Assembly (NCBI RefSeq): GCF_901709675.1
Contig: NC_051106.1
Coordinates: 3,668,001 to 3,732,000, forward strand
From: Syngnathus acus
Lineage: Eukaryota; Chordata; Actinopteri; Syngnathiformes; Syngnathidae
Reading direction: 5' to 3'
Length of the DNA stretch: 64,000 bases
Under the pieces are notes generated by a model, which saw only the letters and a list, made by a program, of their open reading frames with translations, had not been told where the DNA came from and made no database searches. Both the position numbers and the translations under genes were made by a program. Below are positions 24,781 to 36,740 of this stretch, piece after piece. Positions within the stretch are counted from its first letter, which is position 1. Each line of letters begins with the position of its first letter.

Positions 24781-25847
24781 GAACAACAAAATATAGTCGA
24801 TAATTTTTTTTTTATACAGGTGGCCTTATCGTTTACAATAACTGCTTTCCTCCAAACTTTTTATGTTATTAGCAAAAAGGTTTATTATCGCCCTCTGGAT
24901 ACTACGTCATCTATAAAATGTTTAAAGTTTTAAGATTTAAATATCAAACTACTTGCTGTCTCATGGTGCTTTGTAATACAATGGTCAATCCAAAACAGTC
25001 TTGCCATTTTTTTGTGCTAATTCCAAACAGAGTCTTGATTGAGCATGTGTGCATGTGAGTACTTGTGCAACAAAGACTTAAAAGTTATTGTGGTCTGATT
25101 CTACGCAGCCATAAATAAAGGTTTGTTTCACTTAAAAAACAATGTTTAATGACAAATAGACAATGGTGGCATCATTTTGCTGCCACATGTTTTGCAGTAT
25201 GACCCACATAATACAGCGTGCGACTTTGCACAGTTGGGACTTTATCTCATTAAAAAGAATAACATGAAATTAAATCCAGACACAGAAAACATTCAGTATT
25301 TTTATTTACCATTATTATCAGTATTCATTTCAGATACAGCTTATTCTTGTCATCATTTAAAACCATCATGATGCTCCTGGAGAAGGTAGACATGCGCTGA
25401 GCGTGCAGGCCTAAGACGGTGCAGGAACATCCGTGTAGCTTTGAAAATGTTGTAAACAAACAGTCATGATAATGCCTCATGGGGGAAAGAAACATGGCGC
25501 ACATCTGTGTTGTGTGTATTTGTGGGAGCGCTGTTTGGCAAACGCTGCTCGGGGAACACTGGCTGCACAAAGGTTTGTGCACATTTTCGCTGATGGATGT
25601 TGATAAAAGACTTCCTCTTCACTTCCAAGTTCCCTTTCATCATCCCATTTTATGTCTTCACATGCTTTGAATACAGTAGATGATAGTAGACAGATAACAT
25701 TTCTTCTTACATTTACTATGTTACCCATAATGTATAAAAAAAAGCACATTGTAAAAGCACAATGTGAAAAAGGTTAAATATATTCTCATATTATAAGATC
25801 ATGAATGAAAACAGTGAGTCAACTCGTGACCATAACATTCACAAGCA
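24781..25847. other. Intergenic region between the CYP1C paralogues
   Basis: About 1.8 kb separate the cyp1c1-like stop from the cyp1c2-like ATG; this is the part between the candidate response element and the cyp1c1 poly(A) signal. It probably carries distal cyp1c2 regulatory DNA. No other gene is seen. Confidence 0.5.
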
Positions 25848-25853
25848 TTTATT
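25848..25853 (-). promoter_or_regulatory. Candidate polyadenylation signal for the cyp1c1-like gene
   Basis: The minus strand reads AATAAA about 345 bp past the stop codon, implying a 3' UTR of roughly 360-370 nt. It is the nearest canonical hexamer noticed downstream of the stop. Confidence 0.45.
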
Positions 25854-26197
25854 ACATTACAATATTAGTTTAAATGGCCATTCAAAGTTGGTAAATGCCC
25901 CTGTGCTCATCCTATAAGTTCATGCAAAAAAAAAACCTCTTAATATTCTCTTTATACTGTCTGAAAAATTAGGAGAACCTTTTTACCCTCTCGCATTGAT
26001 GCCAAAAGTCCACTGACCTGAATTCCAACATTCACAAATGATAGATTTGACATCACACTCCCAATGCACGTTTAAATACATTAAATTATACAATAAGACT
26101 TTGTGCAGATATGCTAGTACGGGCTGTTAGATGTCATTGGTGGGGAAGTTTGGGGAAGTCGCTGCTGGCCTTGAGTCACATTGTTGATACATGCAGT

Positions 26198-27775
26198 TTA
26201 CGCTGGAGAAACCAAGCCAAGTAACTTTCCTCGAAGCTTGGCGGTGACATAGTATGTGAGGGGCTTCAGCGACAGCCCGTAAGAGCAATCCTGGCTGACG
26301 GGATGAGAAGGGTTGCTCTCTAAGCCACATTGGTGCAACAAGACGGCCGTGAATAAAAACACTTCGACCTTGGCAATCTGGTCACCGATACATCGCCGCT
26401 TACCTATTGAAAAAATCATAACGCTGTTGACGACGTCCTTATCGAGGGCTCCGTTTTCACCCAGGAAGCGAGAGGGGTTGAAGATATGCGGATCCTTCCA
26501 TTTCAGGGGGTCGTGGTTGACGGACCACTGGTTGATGAAGACCACCGTGTCTTTGGGGATGCTGAGACCTTCGATGGTGACGTCTGAGGTGGTGGAGTGA
26601 GGGATGGTGATGGGGACAAAGCTGGTGAAGCGCATGACCTCGTAGATGAAGGCGTCCAGGTATGCCAACCTGCTTCGGTCCTCGGTTGAGGGCAGTCTGT
26701 CCGGACCCACCACTTTGTCGATGAGATCATGGAGCTTAGCTTGCTCCTCGGGGTATTTGACCAGCAGTAGCACGATCCACTGCATGATGGTGGATACCGT
26801 GTCTTGGCCCGCTCCAATCAGATCGGTCACCGTGGCTTCTACGAACTCTTTCGTCAAGCCGCTCTCGTCTCCGTGCTCGATCACGTTGATGATGGCGTCG
26901 CTCATGTCCCGGGTCACATCTGGATCGAAGGACTCTCTGTGCTGCACCACTTTATCTGTCACATAGGCGAAGAACTCCTCGTTGAGATTCTTAAAGTTCT
27001 CGTAGAGACTTCGGACCGGGTTGGGGAAGGATTGGAGCCAGGGCATGACATCGACCAAGCTTCCCGCACCGACCGTCTCACCAAACTTGTCCAGCCTCGT
27101 CAACATGGTCCTGAACTCCACATCGTCGTGCCCGTATCGCCTCCCGAAGCAAAGTGCGCACAAGACGTTAGCGGCAGCTACTGTGAACTCATGAGACGGG
27201 TTAAAATATTGTCCATCTGTGCTGTGTCTCAAAAATGCCTGCACCAGTTCCATCGCCTCAGCCATAACGTGCTGCTCAAAGGCTTTTTTCGTCTGACTGT
27301 TTGCAGAGGAGAACGCTCTCAAGCTGGACTGGGCAATTTTCCGATGCGCCTTCCACTCTTTGCTGTAATTAGTGAACGTCAGGCTTCTCCCCCCTGAGAT
27401 CATCTGGAAGGAGGGAAAGTTTGGTCTGCCGGCAAACTCTTTGCTGTGCTGTATCAAAGCCTGACGTATGGCCCTGTCGCCGTTCAGCACCACAATGTCA
27501 CTGCAACCGAGTCTTATCTGGTACACGTTACCATATTTTTTGGCCAGTTTGGCAAAGGTGATGTGAGGCATCTGGCCCAGCTGCATGGCATTGCCCACAA
27601 CGGGCCAGGCGAAGGGTCCCGGCAGTCTTCTCTTGAGTCTCAAGTTTCTGAACCAGAGGCAGGCTTCCAGGCAGAAGAGGAAGATAAAAGATGCAACAAG
27701 AGCTGGCTGGACCTCTCCACTCCACTCTCGCATGATGCTGCTGCTCTTCACAGCAAAGTCAGGGTCCACTGCCAT
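26198..27775 (-). CDS. cyp1c1: Cytochrome P450 family 1 subfamily C (CYP1C1-like), single exon
   Basis: A microsomal haem-thiolate mono-oxygenase closely related to its downstream neighbour. The predicted protein has 525 residues: N-terminal anchor (about 24-42), basic/proline hinge (RRLPGP, 49-54), I-helix motif GAGQDT (321-326), ExxR (EVMR, 379-382), FNPSRF (432-437) and haem loop FSIGKRRCIG (455-464) with ligand Cys462. The open frame extends seven codons upstream to 27796, but that position is GTG; the first ATG, chosen here, is at 27775 and has G at +4. No introns are present. The two genes are in the same orientation about 1.8 kb apart, a tandem duplicate. C1 assignment rests on the VEATVTDLIGAGQDTVSTIMQW-type I-helix region and the FCLEACLW anchor as remembered for the family; subfamily C is firm, the numeral less so. 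Confidence 0.93.
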   Translation of the reverse strand: MAVDPDFAVKSSSIMREWSGEVQPALVASFIFLFCLEACLWFRNLRLKRRLPGPFAWPVVGNAMQLGQMPHITFAKLAKKYGNVYQIRLGCSDIVVLNGDRAIRQALIQHSKEFAGRPNFPSFQMISGGRSLTFTNYSKEWKAHRKIAQSSLRAFSSANSQTKKAFEQHVMAEAMELVQAFLRHSTDGQYFNPSHEFTVAAANVLCALCFGRRYGHDDVEFRTMLTRLDKFGETVGAGSLVDVMPWLQSFPNPVRSLYENFKNLNEEFFAYVTDKVVQHRESFDPDVTRDMSDAIINVIEHGDESGLTKEFVEATVTDLIGAGQDTVSTIMQWIVLLLVKYPEEQAKLHDLIDKVVGPDRLPSTEDRSRLAYLDAFIYEVMRFTSFVPITIPHSTTSDVTIEGLSIPKDTVVFINQWSVNHDPLKWKDPHIFNPSRFLGENGALDKDVVNSVMIFSIGKRRCIGDQIAKVEVFLFTAVLLHQCGLESNPSHPVSQDCSYGLSLKPLTYYVTAKLRGKLLGLVSPA

Positions 27776-28010
27776 GGAGACAAATAATTGGGACACTGCT
27801 TCAAAAAAGAACTTCTTTGTCTCAAAGTATATTAAGAAACTATTTTTTTTTAAGTTAAAGCAAAAATGAATCTTTTTTGACCAAATCAGATGAAATTCTG
27901 AAGAGAAAAGTTCCTAAAAATGCCAGTCAGTTTTCTATGAATGAGTTTGGCAAAAGTTTATATTTTGCAAATGATTTAAGGTTTGAGTGGCTGACTGTGC
28001 CTCCCTCCAC

Positions 28011-28018
28011 CTTATATA
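28011..28018 (-). promoter_or_regulatory. TATA box of the cyp1c1-like gene
   Basis: The minus strand reads TATATAAG followed by a GTGGAGGGAGGC segment, 236 bp before the chosen ATG. Transcription would begin near 27980, giving a leader of about 205 nt with no obvious intron. Confidence 0.6.
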
Positions 28019-28059
28019 TTATGCAGTTAGTGGGCAGGGCTCGGAATAGATGTCATACT

Positions 28060-28200
28060 CCTCCCATTGTGGAAGTCCCGCAGACCCCCGCTACGTTATC
28101 TCCCTGACGCGGAGCGCTCTCGGAGGCGAGCGTCGTATCGGGAGCGCGCGCGATGAGCGAGGGAGCGCGTCTGGAGGAGCGGAGACTTTGCAACTGGTGA
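28060..28200. promoter_or_regulatory. Short CpG-rich block upstream of cyp1c1
   Basis: Within otherwise AT-rich DNA, this stretch has many CpG dinucleotides (CGCGGAGCGCTCTCGGAGGCGAGCG-type sequence and GGAGCGCGCGCG). It lies 50-190 bp upstream of the cyp1c1 TATA box and is probably promoter-proximal. No complete TNGCGTG element was seen here. Confidence 0.45.
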
Positions 28201-28359
28201 AAGATTTAGTGGGGAACCAATTTGTTCTGCTAATTGGGGGACTGGCAGCGTTTGTACCTCTCTGTGTGCAACTTTTTGAAATGCCTTTTTTGTCATTGTG
28301 GTCAGAAAAATATAGAACGACTATTTATGCACTGTGGATGAGTGATTTATTGCAGTAAT

Positions 28360-31300
28360 AGTTTGTTTTGATTAGCTCGGACTTTGAGACTGTGTGCATG
28401 TTTTAACTGGTGTTTGCTGCTGTTTCAATCCAGCTCTGGTTTATAAATCCACGACACAATACAAATATATTTTTTTGCATGAAAAATGCCTCAATTCATT
28501 TGAAATAGTTTGTGCTTAAAAAGAATAGTCTATATTAACAATTTATTTGGATAAGTGAGGCTTTTATTTTTAGGCAAGACTATAAAAGAAAAAAAATAAT
28601 GTTATGTTGCTGTTTAATGTTTGCACCTACAATAATAAAAATGGAGATTTAAAAAAAAAACAACTCAAATGGTTAAGCAAGCAATAAACTATGACTATCA
28701 AGTGTATTATCAATACTGATATTCTTCACTTGACTAAAATGTAAAGAAAAGCTCGAGGGAGACCATGTCATGAAAAAGAAAAAAAATCAATCAAAATAGC
28801 AGACGAGAAAAAAAAAATATGTGGAGACATCTAAAATATTGATGCAGTGCTGTATCTGACTTTGCCACATCATCATCTTTCTTGTTGCACATATATTCCA
28901 CACCAGAAGTTACTTCATCATTGCACTAGTTTGTTCAGGTGTCCCACTTGTAGTAGATGGATGGAAAGAAAGATGAATTCACCCTGGAGAAGTTTAATGA
29001 TGCTGACTGTTTCAGCACCAGAGAATATTCATCAGGGGGGCTTCGGTTAAATTATTAATGACAATTATTCTAGATTGTAACTTACACCCTTACATGAGCA
29101 AGATTGATAGCAAGAGAATGGACAAATATTGTATTTACACTTTTACTGTTCTTTCATTTGTTGACAGACATTACTAAAAGGAAAAGACACAAAAAAACTC
29201 AAACAAAATGATATGTACTTGCCATGAGTTCAATGATTCAAGGAATGTTGTTACACCAACTAATGGCCCGAAATATGACACCTGAGGTCCCAGGATAGGC
29301 CAGTCAAAGTCACTAACCTTGTGAAAATAAAAATAGAACAAAATAATGTAAAATTGTCAGTTTAAAAGAACAATTCTACCTATAGCTTGTTAAATAAAAT
29401 CTCGAGGTCTCAAATTTTCGTGTGGTTGGATTTACCTTACGGGTGCCTCAGCGCCCCCAGAAAAATGGCCTAGACACGGCAATGGCGCAGTGCAAAACGT
29501 TTGCTTTTAATCAAGTGAAAAGGTCATCATGCCTAAATGATGTCGACAAACAGGAAGACAACAATAAAACTATGAGTGTACATATCACAATGTGTTGTTC
29601 TTTCATGTTAATTACTCCAAAGAGGGCATTTATAGATATGGACTTGCACTGATTCCAAGCCTGGGAACATTTTGTCTGCGTGGCTAAGAACCAAAACCTC
29701 CACAATGATTCCTGGGTTAACCAGAGACATAGTAATGTCTTTGAATACACTGCACTGGGGGTGACTGTTTCTTCTTTGTTCTTATAGGGAAGAATTACCC
29801 CCCCCAGTCTGCTCCTTGCACACATGTGGCCCCTTGAAAGTTGCATCCCCATCATGCTAATTCAAGCCAGGTTTGCGGCTGAGGAAGAGGGTGTTGGGGG
29901 GCTGTCACGATGGGTGGGGGGGGGGGTGTCATGTGTGCATTTTGCGTGTGGCTGCTGTGTTAGCCTGTGATTACCTCTTGTAACCTGGCTGTGGGAGGTT
30001 GCCCCTGACCCGACGCTGACTCTAGCTGAGGGCATTGCGTGCATGTGTTTGTGGTTTGGGGGGGGGGGGGGTCCCCTCTATATGCTACATGTGCTGGTGG
30101 GTGTGGGCAGTCTGTATGCAGAGACAGGACCAATGGCAGACCAGGCTGCTCTGGCTCTGGAGCTAATCATTGTTTACTAGTCTCATTTCCACTTCTCAGT
30201 GAGCTACTGTCACGCACAGCACCGACAGGGAGGAAGGAAGAGAGGGAAAGGGGGTCGGGTTTTGGATGGGACTAGGGGGGTTGCAGCAATGAAAGCGAAG
30301 CCAACAGGCAGTTGGGGAGCTGGCGGGACTTGGGAAAAAAGAAGCGTGGCGTGCATATAGGAGAATTTTGGGGAGGGGTGGTAATGCTGAGCTGAGACTG
30401 AAAAAGCTGTAAACACACCAACAAAAACATCCTGTGGGCAAGCACCTCCGCAAACAACCAGGAGGTAACCGCCGGGCATTTGGGCTTTGACTTGCTCCAC
30501 GTCTTTATATGCCAGACCACAATCCGAAAGCAAGTTGACTAGGGAACATTGTCAATGTCAGACATGATTGTTGTTCGCGTGAAAAGGCATTCGAAGTGAT
30601 CTAAAATGGTATGTAAGTAGTATTTTGTTACATGCTTTAAAAAAAGAGCACCCCCACAAGACTGAAGGGAACACTTCAAGGACTGCGGTTAGTCAGTCTC
30701 ACGCGCCAGTCTCGGTTAAGTGCGAAGTTAAATATTCGGTTCTAAAGAATGTCAATTTGTACTCTTCCGCTCTTGGAATGTCAATTTTCATCTTTTTTTT
30801 ATGGACTGGGGTGCTTAAATGCTCCTAATAAATTCATAGTTTGAAGTTGAAGTGTGATGGTTTGTTGCCATTTGCCAAGCAGTGTAATTTTATAAAGCGG
30901 CCTTGATTATTTGTGTGCAGCTGTACATGCAATCTGATATAAGATTGGCTCCATTATGTCACTGAGGCCTCTGGGCCCTGTGTTCATTTGGAACAAATAA
31001 AAAGCCCAGTCAATCTGCTTATTGGGAAATATTTATTTCATTTGTGTCAGACAAAAAAAAAAAAAATCAACCATGACTAAGAGAGACGAGCGTTTTGGAA
31101 AATGTTAGGAATGATTCAAGATATGTAGAAGGCTTCCAAAAATCTCTTTCATGAGGTCTTGCGGATAAATATAGCTGGAACAGAGTGCATGACAAGGCAT
31201 GGTTATATTTTGTGACCTGTTCTTTTACTCGAGGTTATTTAGGAACACGACAATTCCGAACTACAGCCATTCAATAAGCTGAAAAATGTCAATTCGGTCA

Positions 31301-31633
31301 GTGTCGAATGACAATTGTTCCCAATTCAAAACATTTCACAGAAGCCTTAATAACATGTCTGTGGCATGCTTTCTTCAAAAAAAACAAGAATGATGGACAA
31401 TTTTTACAGTAAATATTTCACGTCATTTTACAATTGGCTTGTTTCATGCATTTTCCCACAGGAAAAGAAAAAATACAACCACCACCATCATTAAACCTTT
31501 TTTTAACTTTACAGGAATATTTTATACTTATTAAAGTGTCAAATAAGTTCATCATATGTGACAGTTAACAATTACGAATTATACAATTTCAAACTACATA
31601 CACAACTGTGCAATTACAAATTAAAATTACAAA
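28360..31633. other. Intergenic DNA, no gene recognised
   Basis: It contains G-runs at about 29917-29928 and 30058-30071 and a G/GT-rich patch near 29.9-30.3 kb where several overlapping open frames arise from composition. No recognisable protein was found. Confidence 0.5.
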
Positions 31634-31680
31634 CATACGCTACTGTTCAGAAGTTTACACATACACTACTGTTCAAAAAA
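31634..31680 (+). repeat. DNA-transposon end fragment, duplicated ACTACTGTTCAAAAG motif
   Basis: ACGCTACTGTTCAGAAGTTT and ACACTACTGTTCAAAA lie 26 bases apart. The CTACCGTTCAAAAGTTTGGGG-type terminus is common in vertebrate DNA elements, so this looks like a decayed double end. There is no coding content. Confidence 0.4.
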
Positions 31681-34600
31681 AATAAAAAAGATATATACAT
31701 ATAACTTGTTATATTACTGACTGCCTCAATGAAATAAATTACATGATACTTTTGTAATGCATTAGGCCCAACACTGCTATACCACGATACTGAAATTCTT
31801 AACATTAAAGTTTATGTCAGAAGCTTAGTCACACACTATAAACTGGGTAAAGACTTCATTTCGTTCTGGTTTTGTTGTTAAGTAGATAAGTACAGTAATT
31901 GAATTCCAATCTTTCCTCACACATTTGAGCACTTTTCACCTCTGCTGTGTGATAGAACTTCACTGCGTGGCACCAAGCTCAACAGCTATTTATTACGTAA
32001 ATCATAGACTTGTTTCGTTTTAATGCTGTGGTGTTTTTGCGTGCTTAGGGAGCCGAGCGGGGATGAGCTTGCGTGCTGCGCCGGCCTGGCGTGCACGGAC
32101 CTCGGCCACTGAACTCCGGCTACCCAGGGGAGCGGGGAGCAGGGAGTGGGGGCTTGCATGGAGGAGGGGGGGGCGGGGCTCTGTACCGAGATTAAAATGA
32201 GACGAGGGAGAGAAAGCGAGGTGAAATGGCTTCCAGATGACCTCGAGTCTGTGAGCTCATCAGGCGGCACTTTGTTAGGTATCTCACCTCCTGTTTGAAT
32301 CATCTGAATGGAATCACGATATGGGTAGAACTTGACCTAGTACGTAATATAAAAAATGTGAAATACTTGGACTTCTCTTGGATTTCTTGTTGATTAAAAT
32401 GGAAAGATTTGGCAAGGCAATTTCATAGGAGGTCGCGACCTTTTTAATTTCCATACTTTTATGTCTTATTAACACGCTCCAAATGAGCTAAATTACTTCA
32501 CAATCGTTTGTGAAGCTGCAGAACCAGACGGTGTTTTCGTGCAACACGCAAAGTGTGACAAAGCACCTAATGAATTGACTAGACTGTTTTTTTTTTAAAA
32601 CCCAGTGCATGCTAATGTTGTTTTGCTCCTATTTGTTTGTTTGCTGCTGTTTGTTGTGATGAACTAGATCGTCGTCATTGTTATGAAACAGCACGTTGCT
32701 TTTTTTTAATCTTTTTTTTTTCTTTACTGATTGGCATCTTTCATGAGCTCCTTTGTCTGTGTCTGTGCAAGTCTCGGCAGGTGGGGAAGCGGAGGCCAGT
32801 GGCTCGGCCTCGGCGCACTGAGTGTTCCGTGCAGTATGGATACAAGCAGCAGGTTGCTCTCCTCATTGTGTAATTGGGCGGATAAAGTTCCGTGATTCCC
32901 TCTCTTTTGCACCTTCATGTGTTCTGCATGAGCAGCTCTGTGCATTTTAGGATCCTGAAAATGAAGCCGGGTCAGTGTGCGGTCACGTTACCCCCCCCTT
33001 CATTGCTCCAATTCTGCTGTGGATGGGACTGCCGCAAGATTGAAACAGAACTCATTCATGGCCTTCGGTGATTCAGAGCCATGTTGTAGTCTCACAGCTA
33101 TTGTTACTTTTTTTTTTTTTTACAAATGGCCTGGAATTTGTCTGAATTCTGCCGTTTTTTCTATTTTAATCCTTTTGCTGTGTTTGATCAAGCAAGCTGG
33201 AAAAAATTAAGGAGGTGTGCGGCCGCTTAATGGGAATAGGATTAAAACGATGAGGAGAATAAGTCATCCTTACAGTAGGCCAGACAAGCACTTTGCGCGA
33301 GTGCTGAATCTGCACAATCTGCTGTTATATACACTTGCATGGAAAATACTCTTTAGAGCTGCTGCTACTTTCCAAATACGTGATTTAATGATTTCACATT
33401 TTTTTGTAAACAACTCATTGTAACCATCTGCTAGCATTTAACAGCATTGGCAGTTTTTCAACTCGGTTAATAGTTCACCTTTTTTTTTCATACAGTTTCA
33501 GTGTTGTGATTATAGTTGCGCTATTTGGGGAACGAGGAACCTGCTGAGGTCTTTATAAAGTCTGCTAAATGTCCTCAGATAACCGACGAGTCGTCACAGC
33601 AAGATGATGGATAACAACAGCGTGATCCTTGGCGATGACTCTTGTCCTCTGGTGCACTCCACCAGCATGAGGTGTCATATTTGCTTTCAGTTGACTGATG
33701 AGAGGGCCTCTGAGTGCCTGAACGTTCACGTAGTAGTTAATAGAACAATATTTGATTTTGTTTAACAGTAAATGTCATGCATTATTATTATTTGTCATGC
33801 GCTGTCATGTTTTTAGACCATCATTTTATTTGAATTTGTTATGGTAGGTTACAAATCATTTTAAATTATGACCATTTGTTCAAAATGAAAAAAGTGAACC
33901 TTTGTTTCATTGTATGAAATTTATTGTTTCCATTATACACTTTGCCATTTTAATCTGTCACATGATGTCACCGCCACGAACGAGAGTAGTCAATTTTTCT
34001 CTATTCATTTTCCTATGCATGTTTGACCATCATCTGCACCATTGGCATGAAGTTGCTTTCGAGCAGTTCTCCACACGCACACACCATATTTGTGTCACTT
34101 AATGTCTGCTAGCATGACTGCAGTTCATACTTTCCATTTCACACATAGTCAAAGTCGCTCGGTTCAGCCAGGAATTGAGAGAAGGAAAATACATTTACAG
34201 TCAATGTATCTTCGGTGCGTGCATTCTTCTCTGCATTTTCTCTCATTATATTTCCTATTATATTTTAATACTTTTCACTACTATTTTGGAATATAAATAC
34301 AAAGCGGTTACCTGGCCAATGGTCCTAATAATCAATCTCAAGGCTTCGCTCTCATCCTGTTTTTGAGTCTTGAGCCTAAACCCTTATTTATTAATATTGC
34401 TTGATATATTACGTGACACACATACAGCACGAGGATGAGTATTTTGCACTGTATTTTATTACAGTCCAAATTCATGACTAGACTTGTCTGGGCCCCTGCG
34501 TGAGAAGGCCGGCTCCCTCTCGCTGGGCTTGTTTTCTTTGCGTGACCATGTCTCTCAGCTCTGTCACTCCTGGCACCTCCTGGCCTGCATGACCCCCCCT

Positions 34601-34763
34601 CTCCCCTGACCCTCTTCGTGCCCTCGTTAGCTGGCACGGTGCTGGTTTATTTGCTTTGGCCGCCCGCCCGTGTGAAAGGCACATTTCTATGACAATGCGC
34701 ACAGAAGGGTTATCTCATAGAGCAGAGCCATGGCGGAGGTGTCGCTAGAGGTAGCCGTGTGCG
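31681..34763. other. Intergenic DNA, nothing recognised
   Basis: Short open frames only, including 31986-32303 in a GC-richer patch and 32637-32873, without domain content or gene context. Confidence 0.5.
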
Positions 34764-34905
34764 GATCGGAAAGACCTTTGTGAACGGCAGCATATTTGAG
34801 TGCGTGACCTCCATGTCTAGTCAAAAGGAAACAAGATCGGAAAGACCTTTGTGCGCGGCAGCGTATTTGAGTGTGTGACCTCCATGTCTGGTCAAAAGGA
34901 AACAT
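34764..34905. repeat. Tandem duplication, 71-bp unit, two copies
   Basis: Each copy runs from GATCGGAAAGACCTTTGTG to GTCAAAAGGAAACA. The units (34764-34834 and 34835-34905) differ at about five positions, three of them in CG/CA/TG contexts. The duplication makes nearby open frames artificially repetitive. Confidence 0.9.
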
Positions 34906-35282
34906 CTCCTCCATCTACTTTTGACGAGTGACACGGACAAGCAGGTCATTCAGAGTTTATTGTCTCATCCATTGACGAGGGGAAAAAAAAAAAGGGAACA
35001 TGATGATCATTGGGGGAACTGTCACTTGTTCCCACTGAATCCACAAAACGCTCACGCTAACGTTCATGCCTCCTGCCAAGTGTCCTGAATTGTATTCTGA
35101 GCGAAGATGGCCCAGCGCAAGAGCATCACACAGTGATTTCCTGTCAATTGAAACATTTGTGGAAAAAAAATATCGTGCATTTTTTAATATTACAACAACC
35201 CCCCAGAAAATACCAATTATAATCTGTCTTTTTATCAGGTATAAATAGCTTTAAGCTACTGCAGGATCACAATTTGATCACT

Positions 35283-35485
35283 TAGTGGTGCACAGTGATT
35301 AGCACATCTGTCTCACAGTTTTGAAGTTCACGGTTTGAATCTTGACTCAGGCCCTCCTGTGTGGAGTTGGCAAGTTCTCAACTTGCTTATGGGAGTTTCC
35401 TCTCACCCAAAGTCAGCTGGGATACGCTTCACCTCACGTGTGATCCCAAATATGAATTGATTGATGGATGGCTGGATGGATAGTG
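35283..35485 (+). repeat. GGAT-tailed retroposon, internally deleted copy
   Basis: It starts TAGTGGTGCACAGTGATTAG, continues with 'cacatctgtctcacagtt', 'cctcctgtgtggagttggca' and 'agtcagctgggata', and ends in GATTGATGGATGGCTGGATGGATAG. This is the layout of a very common fish retroposon. The central section between the cytosine-rich 'cctctcaccca' and 'aagtcagctggg' is missing relative to longer copies known from fish. Confidence 0.65.
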
Positions 35486-36650
35486 TGGCAACATTGCCAA
35501 ACTCATTAAATATTGCTATTGTCGTAGAACCACAATGCATCATACCGAGAGCCATTTCTAATATTTCGGTGACATTATTTATCAACATAAAAATGGCAAA
35601 ACACAGAATTCCCAAAAGAGACAAATGTAGTCGCCAAGCGTTCCTCCCTTTTTATTCATGCAAAAGCTTTGTGATTGTGATTAAAGATGTTCAATGACTG
35701 CATGTGCACATGTGGTATTCATTCCCTGCTCCGAGACTTAAACTGGCTACGTTGATCAAACTCACCGCAGTGTTTAGTGTATAATCATTAGACTCAACAC
35801 AACAACAAAATGGACCTCCTGGTAGCGAAGCTTTTTGGCTATATGATTATATCGAGGTATTGACACAAGTAGTCACACAACCTTGATATAGTACGTTGAC
35901 TCCCGGAGAAGCCAAGTTTACACGCTAATCCTTTAAATCGGGGAAAGCACGGAGAGGCAAGACACGGTCCCTAAATCAAGGGATATAAGTCGCAGTATGT
36001 TCCTGATTAACCTCTGCCGCAATATCTGTCAATGCCTCGGCTGGGAAGGAATTTCTTTGGCTATAAATACTCAACTGGCTTTTTGCATTTCTCTCGACTA
36101 CTATTGAAAATTTGTGATTGATGTTATCGTTGACTAAGTGTTGCTAAACACTTTGTTATTGCATGTTTGTGACAGAACCCCTCAAAATGAATCATTACAA
36201 TTTATTTGCTCCAAATTGGGAGCTCATCAAACGCTAACTGTGTGGTTTACCATTGACCTGGCCACATATTTGGATGACGCCAAAATAGAAGAGCCACAAC
36301 CTTATGTGCCGACATGGTCGTAAATGACAAACAAGACATTAAGAATGAACTGCGGAGAAGATGAAAAACGTAGCGTTGTCTGATATTCCAGGAAAGCAAC
36401 TTCCTGGTGGTCTCCGCACATTACACTACCACTAACGCAAACAAAAATAAACAGATACAAACAAGATTTGATTAGGACTGGCTCCAGCATTTCAGTTTGT
36501 CTTCTCTTACTTCATTTGTTTACATGTCACGCAATAATAGTTTGTCACTGTTGGATGTGCAGACGGGTGATGTCGAGCTCCCTCGAGAGGTGTGGCATGG
36601 AGCAAAATGGCTGGAGCTGAGTGACAACATACAACCTTGCACATAAATTA
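35486..36650. other. Intergenic DNA, nothing recognised
   Basis: AT-rich sequence with chance open frames; no support for a gene. Confidence 0.55.
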
Positions 36651-36740
36651 GACCAGTTATTCCCAACCAGGGTGCTGTAATACTAAGTGCTGCGAGAAAA
36701 TAGACAATATCACTGAATTGTCCCCAAATTATTTCTGAAT
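36651..36740 (+). repeat. hAT-like element 5' end fragment
   Basis: CCAGTTATTCCCAACCAGGG followed by TGCTGTAATACTAAGTGCTGCGAGAAA resembles the CAGTGGTTCCCAACCAGGGTGCCG end of fish hAT-type elements. The right end was not identified, so the end coordinate is arbitrary. Confidence 0.35.

Noticed and set aside
26804-27397. 197-codon plus-strand frame across cyp1c1
   Set aside because: Antisense shadow of the P450 coding sequence.
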